A stretch of 64,000 bases of DNA from Marivirga harenae (GTDB lineage Bacteria > Bacteroidota > Bacteroidia > Cytophagales > Cyclobacteriaceae), in the NCBI RefSeq assembly GCF_030534335.1, contig NZ_CP130565.1, forward strand, positions 1,199,501-1,263,500. Reading direction: 5' to 3'. Positions 7,147 to 15,995 of the stretch are shown here, piece after piece. A program made the position numbers and the translations under genes. The notes below the pieces were generated by a model. That model was given only the letters and a program-made list of their open reading frames with translations. It did no database searches and had not been told where the DNA came from. Positions within the stretch are counted from its first letter, which is position 1, and each line of letters begins with the position of its first letter.

Positions 7147-9003
7147 CTAGTTCTTAGCCAACAAACTGCTGGATTCTACCAGCTTGATGAATTCTATTCT
7201 ATACCCATTTTCATCTTTTCCTTTTGCACTTTGGGCTAAGTCTGTCACTAGCTTATAATCCCCTTTTTCAAGATAATCAGAATCTTTTAAAAGCATTCCG
7301 TAAGTAGCCACTGCAGCCGACCAACGAAAGTTATCAGACGTTTTACCAAGTGCCGTAATTGTATTGTCTACCGTTTTCACAATTAACTGGCTGACTTCTT
7401 CATTGGGAGCTTTATATCTAAACTTCACCGTTAATAGCTCATCGCCATAAGCTACTTTTTCTGTCTTTTGTTTATTTTCCTGATATTTTAAATCATCAAT
7501 TGGTTTGAAATAACTATTCACCCCTTTAGGGATAATTTCATATAAAGCCGTAACCGTATGACCAGAACCGAGCTCCCCAGCGTCTTTTTTATCATTGTTA
7601 AAATCCTCATTATTGAGCTTTCTATTCTCGTAGCCAATTAGTCGATAGGCTGTAACGTTGGCAGGGTTAAACTCTACCTGTATTTTCACATCTTTGGCAA
7701 TGGTAAAAAGAGTACCGCCAAATTCGTTTACCAACACTTTTTTCGCCTCTAAAATATTGTCGATATAAGCATAGTTGCCATTTCCTTTGTCCGCCAATAT
7801 TTCCATTTTTGAATCCTTGTAGTTACCCATTCCAAAGCCTAAAACTGTAAGAAAAACGCCTTCCTTTCTCTTCATTTCAATCAAATCTTCCATGGCTTCA
7901 TTTGAACTTGCTCCCACATTAAAGTCACCATCCGTAGCTAAAATGATGCGGTTGTTGCCTTCTTTCATGAAATTTTCTTTTGCAATTTTATAGGCCAATT
8001 CAATCCCTGCTCCACCAGCAGTGGAACCACCCGCCTGCAAGTTTTGAAGCGCATCGATTATTTTGTCTTTTTCCTTGCCAGAAGTGGGAGGAAGCACACA
8101 CCCTGCAGCACCAGCATACACTACAATAGACACCTTATCCTCTTCTCGGAGCTGGTCAACCAACATTTTCAGGCCTGATTTCAGTAGGGGCAGTTTATTT
8201 TGCGCAAACATAGAGCCCGACACATCTAAAAGAAAAACTAGATTAGAAGCAGGCAGATTCTCTGTTGGGATTACCTTGCCCTGCAAGCCAATTTGCACCA
8301 GTTGATGTTTTTCATCCCAAGGGGCTGGAGCTACTTCTGTGTTGATCGAAAAAGGATCTTGACCAGTTGGTTGTTTGTAGTCATAATTGAAGTAGTTAAT
8401 CATTTCTTCTATTCTCACGGCATCTTTTGGAGGGTTCTGACCATTATTGATAAATCTTCTCATGTTGGAATAAGATGCAGCATCTACATCTATTGAAAAA
8501 GTAGAGAGCGGATGTTGAGTAGCCTCCTGAAAAGTGTTTTCATCAAGACCTTCGTATTCCTCGGTATCTGCTTGATGATTGGGTGGTTCAGCAATTGTGG
8601 GCAAATAAGCTATCTCCTCCTCATAGCTAACCGCTTTTCTTCCTGAAAATATATTCCGCACTGATTTATCAGTGACCACCACTTCAGATAATTGAGAAAC
8701 AGAAGCTTCCATCTTCACATCAATAACAGTACGCCCTTTTATCGACACTTCCTTTTTCTCCATCCCAATGTAGCTAAAAACTAATATTCCTTTTAGTGAA
8801 GATACCTTGATAGAGTATTTTCCATCTAAATCAGTATTTACTCCGGTGGAAGTCCCTTTCAGTAATACATTGACTCCCGGTAAATCTTCTCCACTATCGA
8901 AATCGGTGACTTTCCCGCTGATAGTGATCGTCTGTGCGTTTAACATTGCAGCACTGATCAAAATCAGACCACTTATTCTCATTGCATCCATTAACTTTTT
9001 CAT
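7147..9003 (-). CDS. vWA-domain protein with N-terminal CarboxypepD_reg-like domain and DUF3520
   Basis: About 618 residues from the chosen ATG at 9003 (MKKLMDAMRISG); the frame is open to 9027. A signal peptide ending near LNAQ is followed by a CarboxypepD_reg-like beta-sandwich (TISGKVTDFDSGEDLPGVNV...) and LSEVVVTDKS. Then comes the YfbK-type vWA_N region (STFSIDVDAASYSNMRRFI), a von Willebrand A domain with a full MIDAS motif DVSGSM at about residue 258, and a DUF3520 C-terminus. It should bind a metal-dependent ligand in the periplasm or at the surface. It is transcribed away from an ECF sigma operon whose second protein has the same CarboxypepD_reg-like module, suggesting a shared envelope role. 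The ligand is unknown. Confidence 0.9.
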   Translation of the reverse strand: MKKLMDAMRISGLILISAAMLNAQTITISGKVTDFDSGEDLPGVNVLLKGTSTGVNTDLDGKYSIKVSSLKGILVFSYIGMEKKEVSIKGRTVIDVKMEASVSQLSEVVVTDKSVRNIFSGRKAVSYEEEIAYLPTIAEPPNHQADTEEYEGLDENTFQEATQHPLSTFSIDVDAASYSNMRRFINNGQNPPKDAVRIEEMINYFNYDYKQPTGQDPFSINTEVAPAPWDEKHQLVQIGLQGKVIPTENLPASNLVFLLDVSGSMFAQNKLPLLKSGLKMLVDQLREEDKVSIVVYAGAAGCVLPPTSGKEKDKIIDALQNLQAGGSTAGGAGIELAYKIAKENFMKEGNNRIILATDGDFNVGASSNEAMEDLIEMKRKEGVFLTVLGFGMGNYKDSKMEILADKGNGNYAYIDNILEAKKVLVNEFGGTLFTIAKDVKIQVEFNPANVTAYRLIGYENRKLNNEDFNNDKKDAGELGSGHTVTALYEIIPKGVNSYFKPIDDLKYQENKQKTEKVAYGDELLTVKFRYKAPNEEVSQLIVKTVDNTITALGKTSDNFRWSAAVATYGMLLKDSDYLEKGDYKLVTDLAQSAKGKDENGYRIEFIKLVESSSLLAKN

Positions 9004-9182
9004 AATTGATAATTTTATGTGAAACATATTTGTAGACAGGATGCAGCTACTCCATAAATTCCATAAAACTATTTTTATTTTTTTTACTTTTCGAAAGAAA
9101 TTGGTCTTAATTCTTATGTAAATAGCCTTATAAGGCTCTAATTATTAATATGATGTGAGTACTTAATGTTTAACAACTTACT

Positions 9183-9211
9183 TTTGAATTAAGCTGTGAA
9201 TTTTAATTTTA
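9183..9211 (+). promoter_or_regulatory. Candidate Bacteroidota-type promoter for the sigma-factor operon
   Basis: TTTG at 9183-9186 is followed after 17 bases by TAATTTTA at 9204-9211, seven of eight matches to the -7 consensus TAnnTTTG. It lies 53 bp before the GTG start. In such AT-rich DNA the match could be chance. Confidence 0.3.
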
Positions 9212-9263
9212 TGTATATTATTCAGGTATACAAATTAACTTAGCATTTGTACAGCAAGATTAA

Positions 9264-9839
9264 GTGACAGATAAAAACGATATACAAAAAGAAAAACAAT
9301 TGATTAAGAGATTCCGAAAATCTCAAGATCTGGAACTATTAGGTAAATTATATCAGCCTTATATGCACTTGGTTTACGGAGTATGCCTAAAATATTTGAA
9401 AGATAAAGATTCAGCTCAGGATGCTGTGATGGCTATTTTTGAAGAGTTAGTGATAAAACTTCCCAAGCATGAAGTAGAGAACTTTAAAAGTTGGCTTTAC
9501 GTCCTATCCAAAAACCATTGCTTAATGGAATTGAGAAAGCAAAAACGTCAAAAAACCGACAGTTTTGATTATTCTGACCTTGAGCTTATGGAAAATGGGC
9601 AATTGCAGCATCATGAAGAAGACTATACTTTTCAGGAAGACAATCTGGAAAAATTAACTGCATGTATTGCGCAATTAAAAAAAGAACAAAGGCGATGTGT
9701 GGAGTTGTTTTACTTGGACAAAAAGAGTTATAAAGAAATTACAGATAGTACCTCTTACGAATTAAAGAAAGTGAAAAGCTACATACAAAATGCGAAACGA
9801 AATTTGAAACAGTGCATGGAACAAGGTGAAGAAAGATAA
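9264..9839 (+). CDS. ECF-type RNA polymerase sigma factor
   Basis: This 191-residue protein shows sigma region 2 (YQPYMHLVYGVCLKYLKDKDSAQDAVMAIFEEL) at about 27-60, with SWLYVLSKNHCLMELRKQKR continuing it. Region 4 (CIAQLKKEQRRCVELFYLDKKSYKEI) lies at about 130-160 with a helix-turn-helix tail. There is no region 1.1 or 3, as in ECF/group-4 factors. The start is GTG at 9264, since no ATG in frame precedes region 2. The stop overlaps the next gene by 14 bp, so translation is coupled to the anti-sigma-like protein. Targets are unknown; the divergent vWA gene is an obvious candidate. Confidence 0.92.
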   Translation: MTDKNDIQKEKQLIKRFRKSQDLELLGKLYQPYMHLVYGVCLKYLKDKDSAQDAVMAIFEELVIKLPKHEVENFKSWLYVLSKNHCLMELRKQKRQKTDSFDYSDLELMENGQLQHHEEDYTFQEDNLEKLTACIAQLKKEQRRCVELFYLDKKSYKEITDSTSYELKKVKSYIQNAKRNLKQCMEQGEER

Positions 9840-11196
9840 AAACCATATTGACCCTATTCGAGACCTGAGCATAGAGAAAATGAAAGCCTATGCAAATGGT
9901 ACTTTGAGTCCTGCAGAGCAGCATCAGGTAGAGAAATATTTGCTAAGTCATCCTTTTGAGGCGGAGGCCATGGAAGGTTATTTGGAAAATCCGGATGCGC
10001 TAAATGATTTACCAAGTCTAAAGGCCAAGCTGCAGTCTAAAACTACTCCTAAGCAAGAAAAGCGCGTAATACCTATGTGGAAAAAAGCATTGCCTTATGC
10101 TGCAGTCTTTTTATTGTTCATCATATCTAGTATACTCATTCTCAATTTTTTTCAGCAAGATGAGGCTTTGGCTCCCTTGGCTATTAAATCGGAAGAGGCC
10201 ATAGAATTTGATAAGAACAAAAGCCCTACCAACCCACCCAACGCTTTAGAGGCTGAGGCAATAGAAAAGGAATCCGATAATCAACCGTCTACGGTGGCTG
10301 AAAGCACTGATTCTAATAGTAAGAAAGAAAAAGAACAGCCAGTTCAAACAGTCCAAGATATAGAGCTCCTTGCTCAAAATGAATCGATTAGTACTGAGGA
10401 GCAATTAATAGTATCGGAAACGGCTGTCCCTTATGAAGATACTTTTAAAGAGGTTAATAAAGACTCGATGGTGGGAAAAGTAGCAGGAATTGAGACCGAT
10501 CAAAACAATCCTTCAGCAGCAAGAAGTAAAAAGGTATCTGATTTGGCATCATCTATTGCTCCAACTGATAATGAAACAGTTATCACAGCAAGGAAGAAGA
10601 ATGCGACTCCTCCAACTATTTCAGGAGAGGTGTTAGATGCTGAAACCGGAGAGCCAGTGCCAGGAGCCAACATCATGCTAAAGGGTACAACAATAGCCAT
10701 TAGCACTGATTTAGATGGCAATTTTGAAATTGCAGCAAAGTTAAACGATGTCCTGATAGTGAACTTTATAGGCATGAAACAGCAAGAATTTGTGGTGGGT
10801 GAAAAATCGGGCAATAAAATATATCTAAACACTGATGCTGCCCAATTAAGCGAAGTAGTCGTTACGAATAATGCAGCTGACACAGAAAAAGACAATACTT
10901 ACAATGCTGCAAGACCCAGCATCGGTTTTTCTGATTACCGTGATTACCTCAAAGATAATTTAAGATATCCTCCAAAAGCCCTGGAGGCTGGCACTGAAGG
11001 AAGGGTAAGACTAAAAATAAGTATCAGCACCACGGGCCGTATTGAAGAAGTACAGGTTATAAAAGGACTAGGAGATGGCTGTGATGAGGAGGCAATCAGG
11101 TTAATCAAGGAAGGGCCAAGATGGGAATCTGCTAAAAAAGGAGATACTTCTGTAGCTTCAAGCAAGAAAATTTCGGTTCGATTTAAAATTAAATAA
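9826..11196 (+). CDS. Membrane protein: anti-sigma-like N-terminus, CarboxypepD_reg-like domain, TonB C-terminal domain
   Basis: 456 residues with a GTG start inside the sigma gene. Residues 1-60 (IRDLSIEKMKAYANGTLSPAEQHQVEKYL) resemble the helical cytoplasmic part of anti-sigma factors but lack the zinc-finger Cys/His set. A TM helix follows at about 88-108 (ALPYAAVFLLFIISSILIL), then an acidic low-complexity linker to about 260. A CarboxypepD_reg-like domain (TISGEVLDAETGEPVPGANIM) at about 265-340 ends in LSEVVVTN, and a TonB_C domain (YLKDNLRYPPKALEAGTEGR) fills the C-terminus. A periplasmic or TonB-linked signal could thus be passed to the bound sigma factor. This layout is known in Bacteroidetes; the signal is inferred. 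Confidence 0.88.
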   Translation: MKKDKNHIDPIRDLSIEKMKAYANGTLSPAEQHQVEKYLLSHPFEAEAMEGYLENPDALNDLPSLKAKLQSKTTPKQEKRVIPMWKKALPYAAVFLLFIISSILILNFFQQDEALAPLAIKSEEAIEFDKNKSPTNPPNALEAEAIEKESDNQPSTVAESTDSNSKKEKEQPVQTVQDIELLAQNESISTEEQLIVSETAVPYEDTFKEVNKDSMVGKVAGIETDQNNPSAARSKKVSDLASSIAPTDNETVITARKKNATPPTISGEVLDAETGEPVPGANIMLKGTTIAISTDLDGNFEIAAKLNDVLIVNFIGMKQQEFVVGEKSGNKIYLNTDAAQLSEVVVTNNAADTEKDNTYNAARPSIGFSDYRDYLKDNLRYPPKALEAGTEGRVRLKISISTTGRIEEVQVIKGLGDGCDEEAIRLIKEGPRWESAKKGDTSVASSKKISVRFKIK

Positions 11197-11266
11197 AACA
11201 GATTTCGATGACAGGAAAGTTATTCTATTTAAGAACCTATCGAGGAAACCCCTGAATTCAATTACT

Positions 11267-11638
11267 CTATTGCTCTGTAACCTCTGATTCAGATTTTGCT
11301 GTCTTAATTTTGAATTTTGTCAGCAATCCCATGGTATTGGCCGCTATTCTAATCACATTACTGTCAGTAATCACCCACAAATATCCAATTTGAGACTTTA
11401 AATCACTAATTGTTTGTTGCCATTGCTTTCTTGCCTCAGTATCATAGCCTGTCATATTGAGGCAATTACAAATGATGTTCGCTTTTTCCTCAGGCTTTAA
11501 GGTACTGGAAAATTCTTCTTTCCATCTTGCAGTAGCTTTAGAAGCATTTTCTTCATTTAGTCGTCCCAGAATTTCGATTCTTAAACAATTCTTTTCAGAC
11601 CTTTCAATCCAGTTTAGAAGTACTTGATTTGTTTCCAT
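11267..11638 (-). CDS. STAS/SpoIIAA-like small protein (hypothetical)
   Basis: 123 residues with no signal peptide or membrane segment. The pattern CLRIEILGRLNEENASKATARWKEEF, then ANIICNCLNMTGYDTEARKQWQQTI, then GYLWVITDSNVIRIAANTMGLL matches the alternating strand-helix plan of STAS or SpoIIAA-like domains, but I see no conserved phosphorylatable Ser that would prove an anti-anti-sigma role. It ends convergently with the anti-sigma/TonB-C gene 70 bp away, so a link to that sigma system is possible but unsupported. Its upstream neighbour is the relic region at 12.0-12.3 kb, from which it is probably transcribed independently. Confidence 0.6.
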   Translation of the reverse strand: METNQVLLNWIERSEKNCLRIEILGRLNEENASKATARWKEEFSSTLKPEEKANIICNCLNMTGYDTEARKQWQQTISDLKSQIGYLWVITDSNVIRIAANTMGLLTKFKIKTAKSESEVTEQ

Positions 11639-12020
11639 AATTGTGTAAGTATTGGATTATTTTTGTTAACAATTTATACGACTATTATGCAATTAGCAGA
11701 CTGATATTACTACTTACAGTCATCAAGCAAATCACACACACTCTCTTAAGGTTTAGTTAGAATCAGCTGAATAACACAAAACATTGTACTATCCGTCCTA
11801 TTAAAACTAATAAAATATTATTATAATTATGTAGCATCTTGTCAAAAAAAATCTGTTTTGGTAATTATTATGGTTGGTTTTGGCTGACTTAATTATGAAA
11901 AAGTTGAGAGACTGTAAGCAATTGTGAAAGCAAATTATGCTTTGCTTTATTGCGAATTCAATTTAACACTGCCGCAACCTTTCTATCTATATGCGTTGAA
12001 AAAAGAAAAAAAGTCTGTAT
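11639..12020. other. AT-rich gap without a recognisable gene
   Basis: About 380 bases between the STAS-like gene and the uvrA relic. I see no sustained open frame, hairpin or RNA fold. The upstream region of the STAS-like gene must lie here. It may hold further sequence of the decayed uvrA/thiolase relic that is no longer recognisable. Confidence 0.5.
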
Positions 12021-12120
12021 GCGCATCAGAATAATCTTAAAAACATAACTTTATCAATTCATGAACACCAATTAATTGTACTGACTTGTTTATCAGGATC
12101 GGGGAAATCCTATTGGCTCA
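12021..12120 (+). pseudogene. Relic of the 5' end of a uvrA-like gene
   Basis: Translation gives AHQNNLKNITLSIHEHQL, then IVLTCLSGSGKSYWL, which aligns without gaps to AHQNNLKNIDLTIPENQL, then IVVTGLSGSGKSSLA of the tandem uvrA-like gene at 16349. The Walker A motif is still readable although the Gly before LSGSGKS is Cys. There is no open reading frame beyond about 35 codons. The match breaks off at about 12120 and thiolase-like sequence begins almost at once. Confidence 0.9.
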
Positions 12121-12126
12121 ATTTGC

Positions 12127-12269
12127 GTTTCCAAGCGTCCATATATTTATAGCCAACTAATGCAAGAGAGGCGTGGGGAAATCAGGCTGATAATTTAAAC
12201 ACAGGTATAATTCTTAATATTGGTGGGTCAGACAGCAGGAAAGCTGTTTCAATAATGGAACGAAAATAA
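12127..12269 (+). pseudogene. Relic of the 3' end of a thiolase gene
   Basis: The DNA aligns to 4814-4952. In the last frame it reads EAWGNQADNLNTGIILNIGG and then SDSRKAVSIMERK before TAA. The thiolase at 3768 has EAWGHQAKNAQTALVVNIGG and SGTSNAVSVLGR there. A frameshift and a stop lie in the first 50 bases, so nothing functional is made. It abuts the uvrA-5' relic directly. Confidence 0.9.
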
Positions 12270-12370
12270 TCTTTCCCCCGCCCCGAGATACACTAACGAA
12301 TTTAAAAATTACAATAGTAAACCATGAGAGGATTTTTTAGAAAAATAGTATAAAAACAAAATACATGAGA

Positions 12371-12799
12371 TTACTTCCTAGGGAGTCTGACAGTATTGTT
12401 CCAGTAATCTCTGATAGTTTCTGCAAGATTATCTAACTCATAAATATCGTCAGGTTTTACAATGTATGAACTAGACTGTTCTTGATATGCCCTTAGAATA
12501 TCCTCTTTTCTTGATGAGGTAGTTAGCATTATAACAGGAACATGTTTGACTTCTTCTATTGATTTAATTATTTTCAAAGCTTCATGCCCATCCATAACGG
12601 GCATATTAATATCCATTAGGATGAGGTCCGGTGTTTCCGCTGCCGAGTAGGGCTCCTCCTTTTTCAGAAAATTAATAGCCATTGCACCGTTCTCGACATG
12701 GTGCAGCTTATCTACAAATGTAAGCCCTTCCAATGCCTCTCTGATAAGAAACGCATCTTCTTTGCTATCTTCTACCAAAAGTATATTTAGTTTTCTCAT
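12371..12799 (-). CDS. Single-domain response regulator (Rcp1-type receiver)
   Basis: 142 residues forming one receiver domain with no output domain. The acidic pair is in LLVEDSKEDAFLI, the phosphoacceptor is Asp63 in PDLILMDINMPVMDG, the Thr is in VIMLTTSS near residue 94, and the conserved Lys is in SSSYIVKP. The long insert between strand 2 and Asp63 (FLKKEEPYSAAETPD) and the LRKLNILLVEDS start are typical of Rcp1-like partners of PAS or phytochrome kinases. It follows the large kinase gene by 73 bp on the same strand, so the two are probably co-transcribed and form a phosphorelay pair. Confidence 0.92.
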   Translation of the reverse strand: MRKLNILLVEDSKEDAFLIREALEGLTFVDKLHHVENGAMAINFLKKEEPYSAAETPDLILMDINMPVMDGHEALKIIKSIEEVKHVPVIMLTTSSRKEDILRAYQEQSSSYIVKPDDIYELDNLAETIRDYWNNTVRLPRK

Positions 12800-12872
12800 T
12801 TTTTTTTCATTTACATTCCGCTTTCCTTGGTCGGTGAATTAGCACCAATAAACGAGTTTAAACTCTAGCTGT

Positions 12873-15800
12873 TTATCTTTCTATATTATCTTTTGTCTTT
12901 GGTATCGTAAATACAAACTTAGTTCCTTGGGGTTGATTTGCCTCGAACCAGATCTTCCCACCGTAAGCAGAAACAATTTTTTTACAAGTGGCTAAACCTA
13001 TTCCCGTTCCAGTATATTCACTATTTGAATGCAACCTCTTGAATACCTCAAATACTCTATCCTGATGTTGCCTTTTAATTCCTATTCCATTGTCTGCAAC
13101 TGTAAAAACCCAGTTCTTTTCGTCTTCTTCCCCATAAATATCTACTTGTGCCCTATTTCCCTTGGCCTGATATTTTATTGCATTATCTATTAAATTAGTA
13201 AATAATTGAATAAACGAGGTAGTATCGCCAGTTAAAACAGGTAAATTAGATTTGGAGAGTACCAAATTATTCTGATTTATATCATTTCTGTAGTTATCAA
13301 AAATTGTGTCTAAAAGACTGTTAAGATTCACCTCTTTTTGCTCAATTACACCAGTTTTGGAAAAATCCAGAATATCAGAAATCAGATTTTTCATCCTCTT
13401 TGCGCTGTGGGAAGCTATGTCAATATAGCTATTTGCTTTATCATCTAAATGTGCACTATACTTTTTTTGCAAGATGGACAAATAAGAGGTGATACCCCGT
13501 AATGGCTCCTTTAGATCATGTGCAGTTATATATGCAAACTGTTCGAGCTCTTCATTTTTTTGTTCAAGTTCCTTTTGTATCGATTTGATTTGGCTAATAT
13601 CTGTTGCTGCAAATAGATAGCCATGTGCATTTTGAACTTGTATAATTTCACTAACAGACAATAATACGGGTACAATTATACCATCTTTCCCCTTCATAGT
13701 CCATTCACCTAGGTTGTGCTGTTTATTATTAGCTAGTGAGTGTAGAAAATCTGCTGTCAAGTATTTTTTTTCAGAGCTACCCATAAGCTCTCTTGCCATT
13801 TGATTCCACTCTTCTTCTAAAAAAAGGATGTTCTGAATACTACTCCCAGTGATAGATGCCTTATCATATCCTAATATTCTTTGAACGCCAATGTTTGTAT
13901 CAAGTATGTTTCCCTCTTTATCCGTTGACACAAAAGCTACCTCGGTTGTGGCATCCATTAGTGCTTTATTCTCTGCTAATAAAGCCTTTAGGCGAATTTC
14001 AGTTTGTTTTAACTTCGAAATATCAATAATCTGCGATATAAAATAAAGTACATTTCCGCTTTCGTCTCTAACCATCGAAACCGCCAGAATAATATAGACA
14101 ATATGACCTTCCTTATGAAAGTACCTTTTTTCCATTTGGTAATGATTTCTCTTACCTTCCACTAATTCTTGCAATAAGTCCAGATCAGCATGAAGATCAT
14201 CAGGATGGGTAATGTCTTGAAATGTGAGTTTTAATAATTCCTTCTTGGAATACCCTACAGTTTGGCAAACATTTTCATTCACCTCCAACCATTTACCATT
14301 TTGATCTAGCAATGCCATTCCAATGGCGGCATTTTCAAAATTACCTCTAAACGCCTGTTCACTAATTCGTAGCGCTTCCTCCTTCTGCTTTCTCTCCGAA
14401 ATATCTTGGTGAGTGCCGTACATCATCAATGGTTTTCCCTCTTTCGTCCATTCAAAGACTTTTCCTCTGTCAAGAACCCATACCCAATGTCCGTCCTTAT
14501 GCTTCATACGGGCTTCAAAATCATAATATTCTGCCTTTTTCTCAAAGCATTCATTAAGCCTCCTACTAGATTCCTCTAAATCATCGGGGTGAGCCAAATT
14601 CATCCATGTATCTATACTGATAGGTGCCAGTTCATCCAGGGTGTAGCCTGCAATCTCCGCCCATCGTTCATTAAATTCTGTTTCACCTGTTTGCACGTTC
14701 CATTCCCAGGTCCCCACATTAGTCCCTTCAATTACGGATTTATATTTCCTTCTGGCATCAACAATTTCTTGTATTGGACTACCTTCGGGTAAAACATAAA
14801 TGACTTTCCCAAATTCATCAAATATGGGTTTCATACTAAAGAGAATCGTGATGGGGGTTTTGTTAGAAAGCCAAACTTCCACTTCATAAGATACAGTTTC
14901 TCCACCAACAGCCTTCTGAAAATTCTTTTTGAGCTCTTTTTGAGTTTGTGGAGATATCTGCCACCAATAGCAATCCCAAAAATATTTGCCGATTACCTCT
15001 TCATGCTTTAAATCGGCCAGACCAAGTGCAGTATCATTAGCTTCTAATAAAATACCTTCAATACTCAGAAAACCAATGAAAGTAAAAGTCGAATTAAATA
15101 TACTTTTAAATTTTAGTTCGCTTTCCTTAATTTTTGTAATGTCCTGAAAGCTACCGATAATCGTATTTTCTACCTTTCTACCTGTACTTCGCACCCATTT
15201 TTGCCTACCTTTCGCAGTAATTAATTTACATTCTAGATCGAATGGTACGTCATTCTGTACTACATTTTCAAGCGCTTGCGTTATTAAACTTCGATAGTCA
15301 GGGTGGTAAAACTCTATAGCGTTGGCTTGGTTATGATCGTAATCTAAGGGCAATTCATGAATTTCATAGACTACCTTACTCCAAACAGTCTGTCCTGAAG
15401 CAATATGGAGCTCCCAAGTCCCTATTTGATTAGCCTCCTCTGTGACCGTTAATAGTTGATTTTTTTTGTTTAGGTCCTCATTAGACTCGGCCAATCTCCT
15501 TTGAGACCGCCTTAGCTCTAAGAGATTCATCGTCTGTTTCGCCAACTGCTGTAACAGCTGAATTTGCTCCTCATTAAGCTTTTTTGGAGCATCATCAATT
15601 ACGCACAATGTCCCAAGAGGAAAGCCGTTTTTATTTACTAAAGGAATTCCAGCATAAAAAATGACATTTGGATCGTCTGTAGTTATAGGATTATCAGAAA
15701 AGCGAGTATCTTGACGAGCATCTTCGACAATAAATGCTTGGTCAGGAATGTTGATAGCATGAGCGCAAAATGAGATGTTTTTGGGTGTCTCTCTAGCTTT

Positions 15801-15995
15801 TATTCCGTGATGAGACAAAAACCATTGCTTATCTGCAGTGACCAAGCTAATCAGCGAAATCTTGGTTTCGCAAATCTTTGCTGCCATCGAAGTGATGAAA
15901 TCAAATTCATCTTCTTCATTCAATCCAATGATTTGGTAGGACTCTAACTCCTTTTGGCGATTTATTTCGTTTATGGGGATTTGAGGTTTTTTCAT
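12873..15995 (-). CDS. Hybrid-input sensor histidine kinase (GAF, five PAS, HisKA, HATPase)
   Basis: 1,040 residues with no membrane segment, so probably cytosolic. A GAF domain occupies about 20-170 (FITSMAAKICETKISLISLV...). Five PAS/PAC repeats follow, opening near IGTWELHIASG, KFKSIFNSTFTFIGFLSIEG, VGTWEWNVQTGETEFNERW, NFENAAIGMALLDQNG and TTEVAFVSTDKEG. The phosphoacceptor His is about residue 826 in YITAHDLKEPLRG. The ATPase has the N box (LIDNAIKYQ), G1 (VADNGIGI) and G2 (GTGIGLATC). The HDLKEPL form of the H box belongs to the Rcp1-partner kinase class, which fits the receiver downstream. The signal is unknown; a chromophore or small ligand on GAF/PAS is possible. Confidence 0.93.
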   Translation of the reverse strand: MKKPQIPINEINRQKELESYQIIGLNEEDEFDFITSMAAKICETKISLISLVTADKQWFLSHHGIKARETPKNISFCAHAINIPDQAFIVEDARQDTRFSDNPITTDDPNVIFYAGIPLVNKNGFPLGTLCVIDDAPKKLNEEQIQLLQQLAKQTMNLLELRRSQRRLAESNEDLNKKNQLLTVTEEANQIGTWELHIASGQTVWSKVVYEIHELPLDYDHNQANAIEFYHPDYRSLITQALENVVQNDVPFDLECKLITAKGRQKWVRSTGRKVENTIIGSFQDITKIKESELKFKSIFNSTFTFIGFLSIEGILLEANDTALGLADLKHEEVIGKYFWDCYWWQISPQTQKELKKNFQKAVGGETVSYEVEVWLSNKTPITILFSMKPIFDEFGKVIYVLPEGSPIQEIVDARRKYKSVIEGTNVGTWEWNVQTGETEFNERWAEIAGYTLDELAPISIDTWMNLAHPDDLEESSRRLNECFEKKAEYYDFEARMKHKDGHWVWVLDRGKVFEWTKEGKPLMMYGTHQDISERKQKEEALRISEQAFRGNFENAAIGMALLDQNGKWLEVNENVCQTVGYSKKELLKLTFQDITHPDDLHADLDLLQELVEGKRNHYQMEKRYFHKEGHIVYIILAVSMVRDESGNVLYFISQIIDISKLKQTEIRLKALLAENKALMDATTEVAFVSTDKEGNILDTNIGVQRILGYDKASITGSSIQNILFLEEEWNQMARELMGSSEKKYLTADFLHSLANNKQHNLGEWTMKGKDGIIVPVLLSVSEIIQVQNAHGYLFAATDISQIKSIQKELEQKNEELEQFAYITAHDLKEPLRGITSYLSILQKKYSAHLDDKANSYIDIASHSAKRMKNLISDILDFSKTGVIEQKEVNLNSLLDTIFDNYRNDINQNNLVLSKSNLPVLTGDTTSFIQLFTNLIDNAIKYQAKGNRAQVDIYGEEDEKNWVFTVADNGIGIKRQHQDRVFEVFKRLHSNSEYTGTGIGLATCKKIVSAYGGKIWFEANQPQGTKFVFTIPKTKDNIER

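Noticed and set aside
10500-10895. 131-codon minus-strand frame within the anti-sigma/TonB-C gene
   Set aside because: Opposite to a well-supported domain region and with no recognisable family.
12021-12120. Walker A-containing frame as a small functional ABC gene
   Set aside because: It ends after about 35 codons and runs into thiolase-like DNA; it is a relic.
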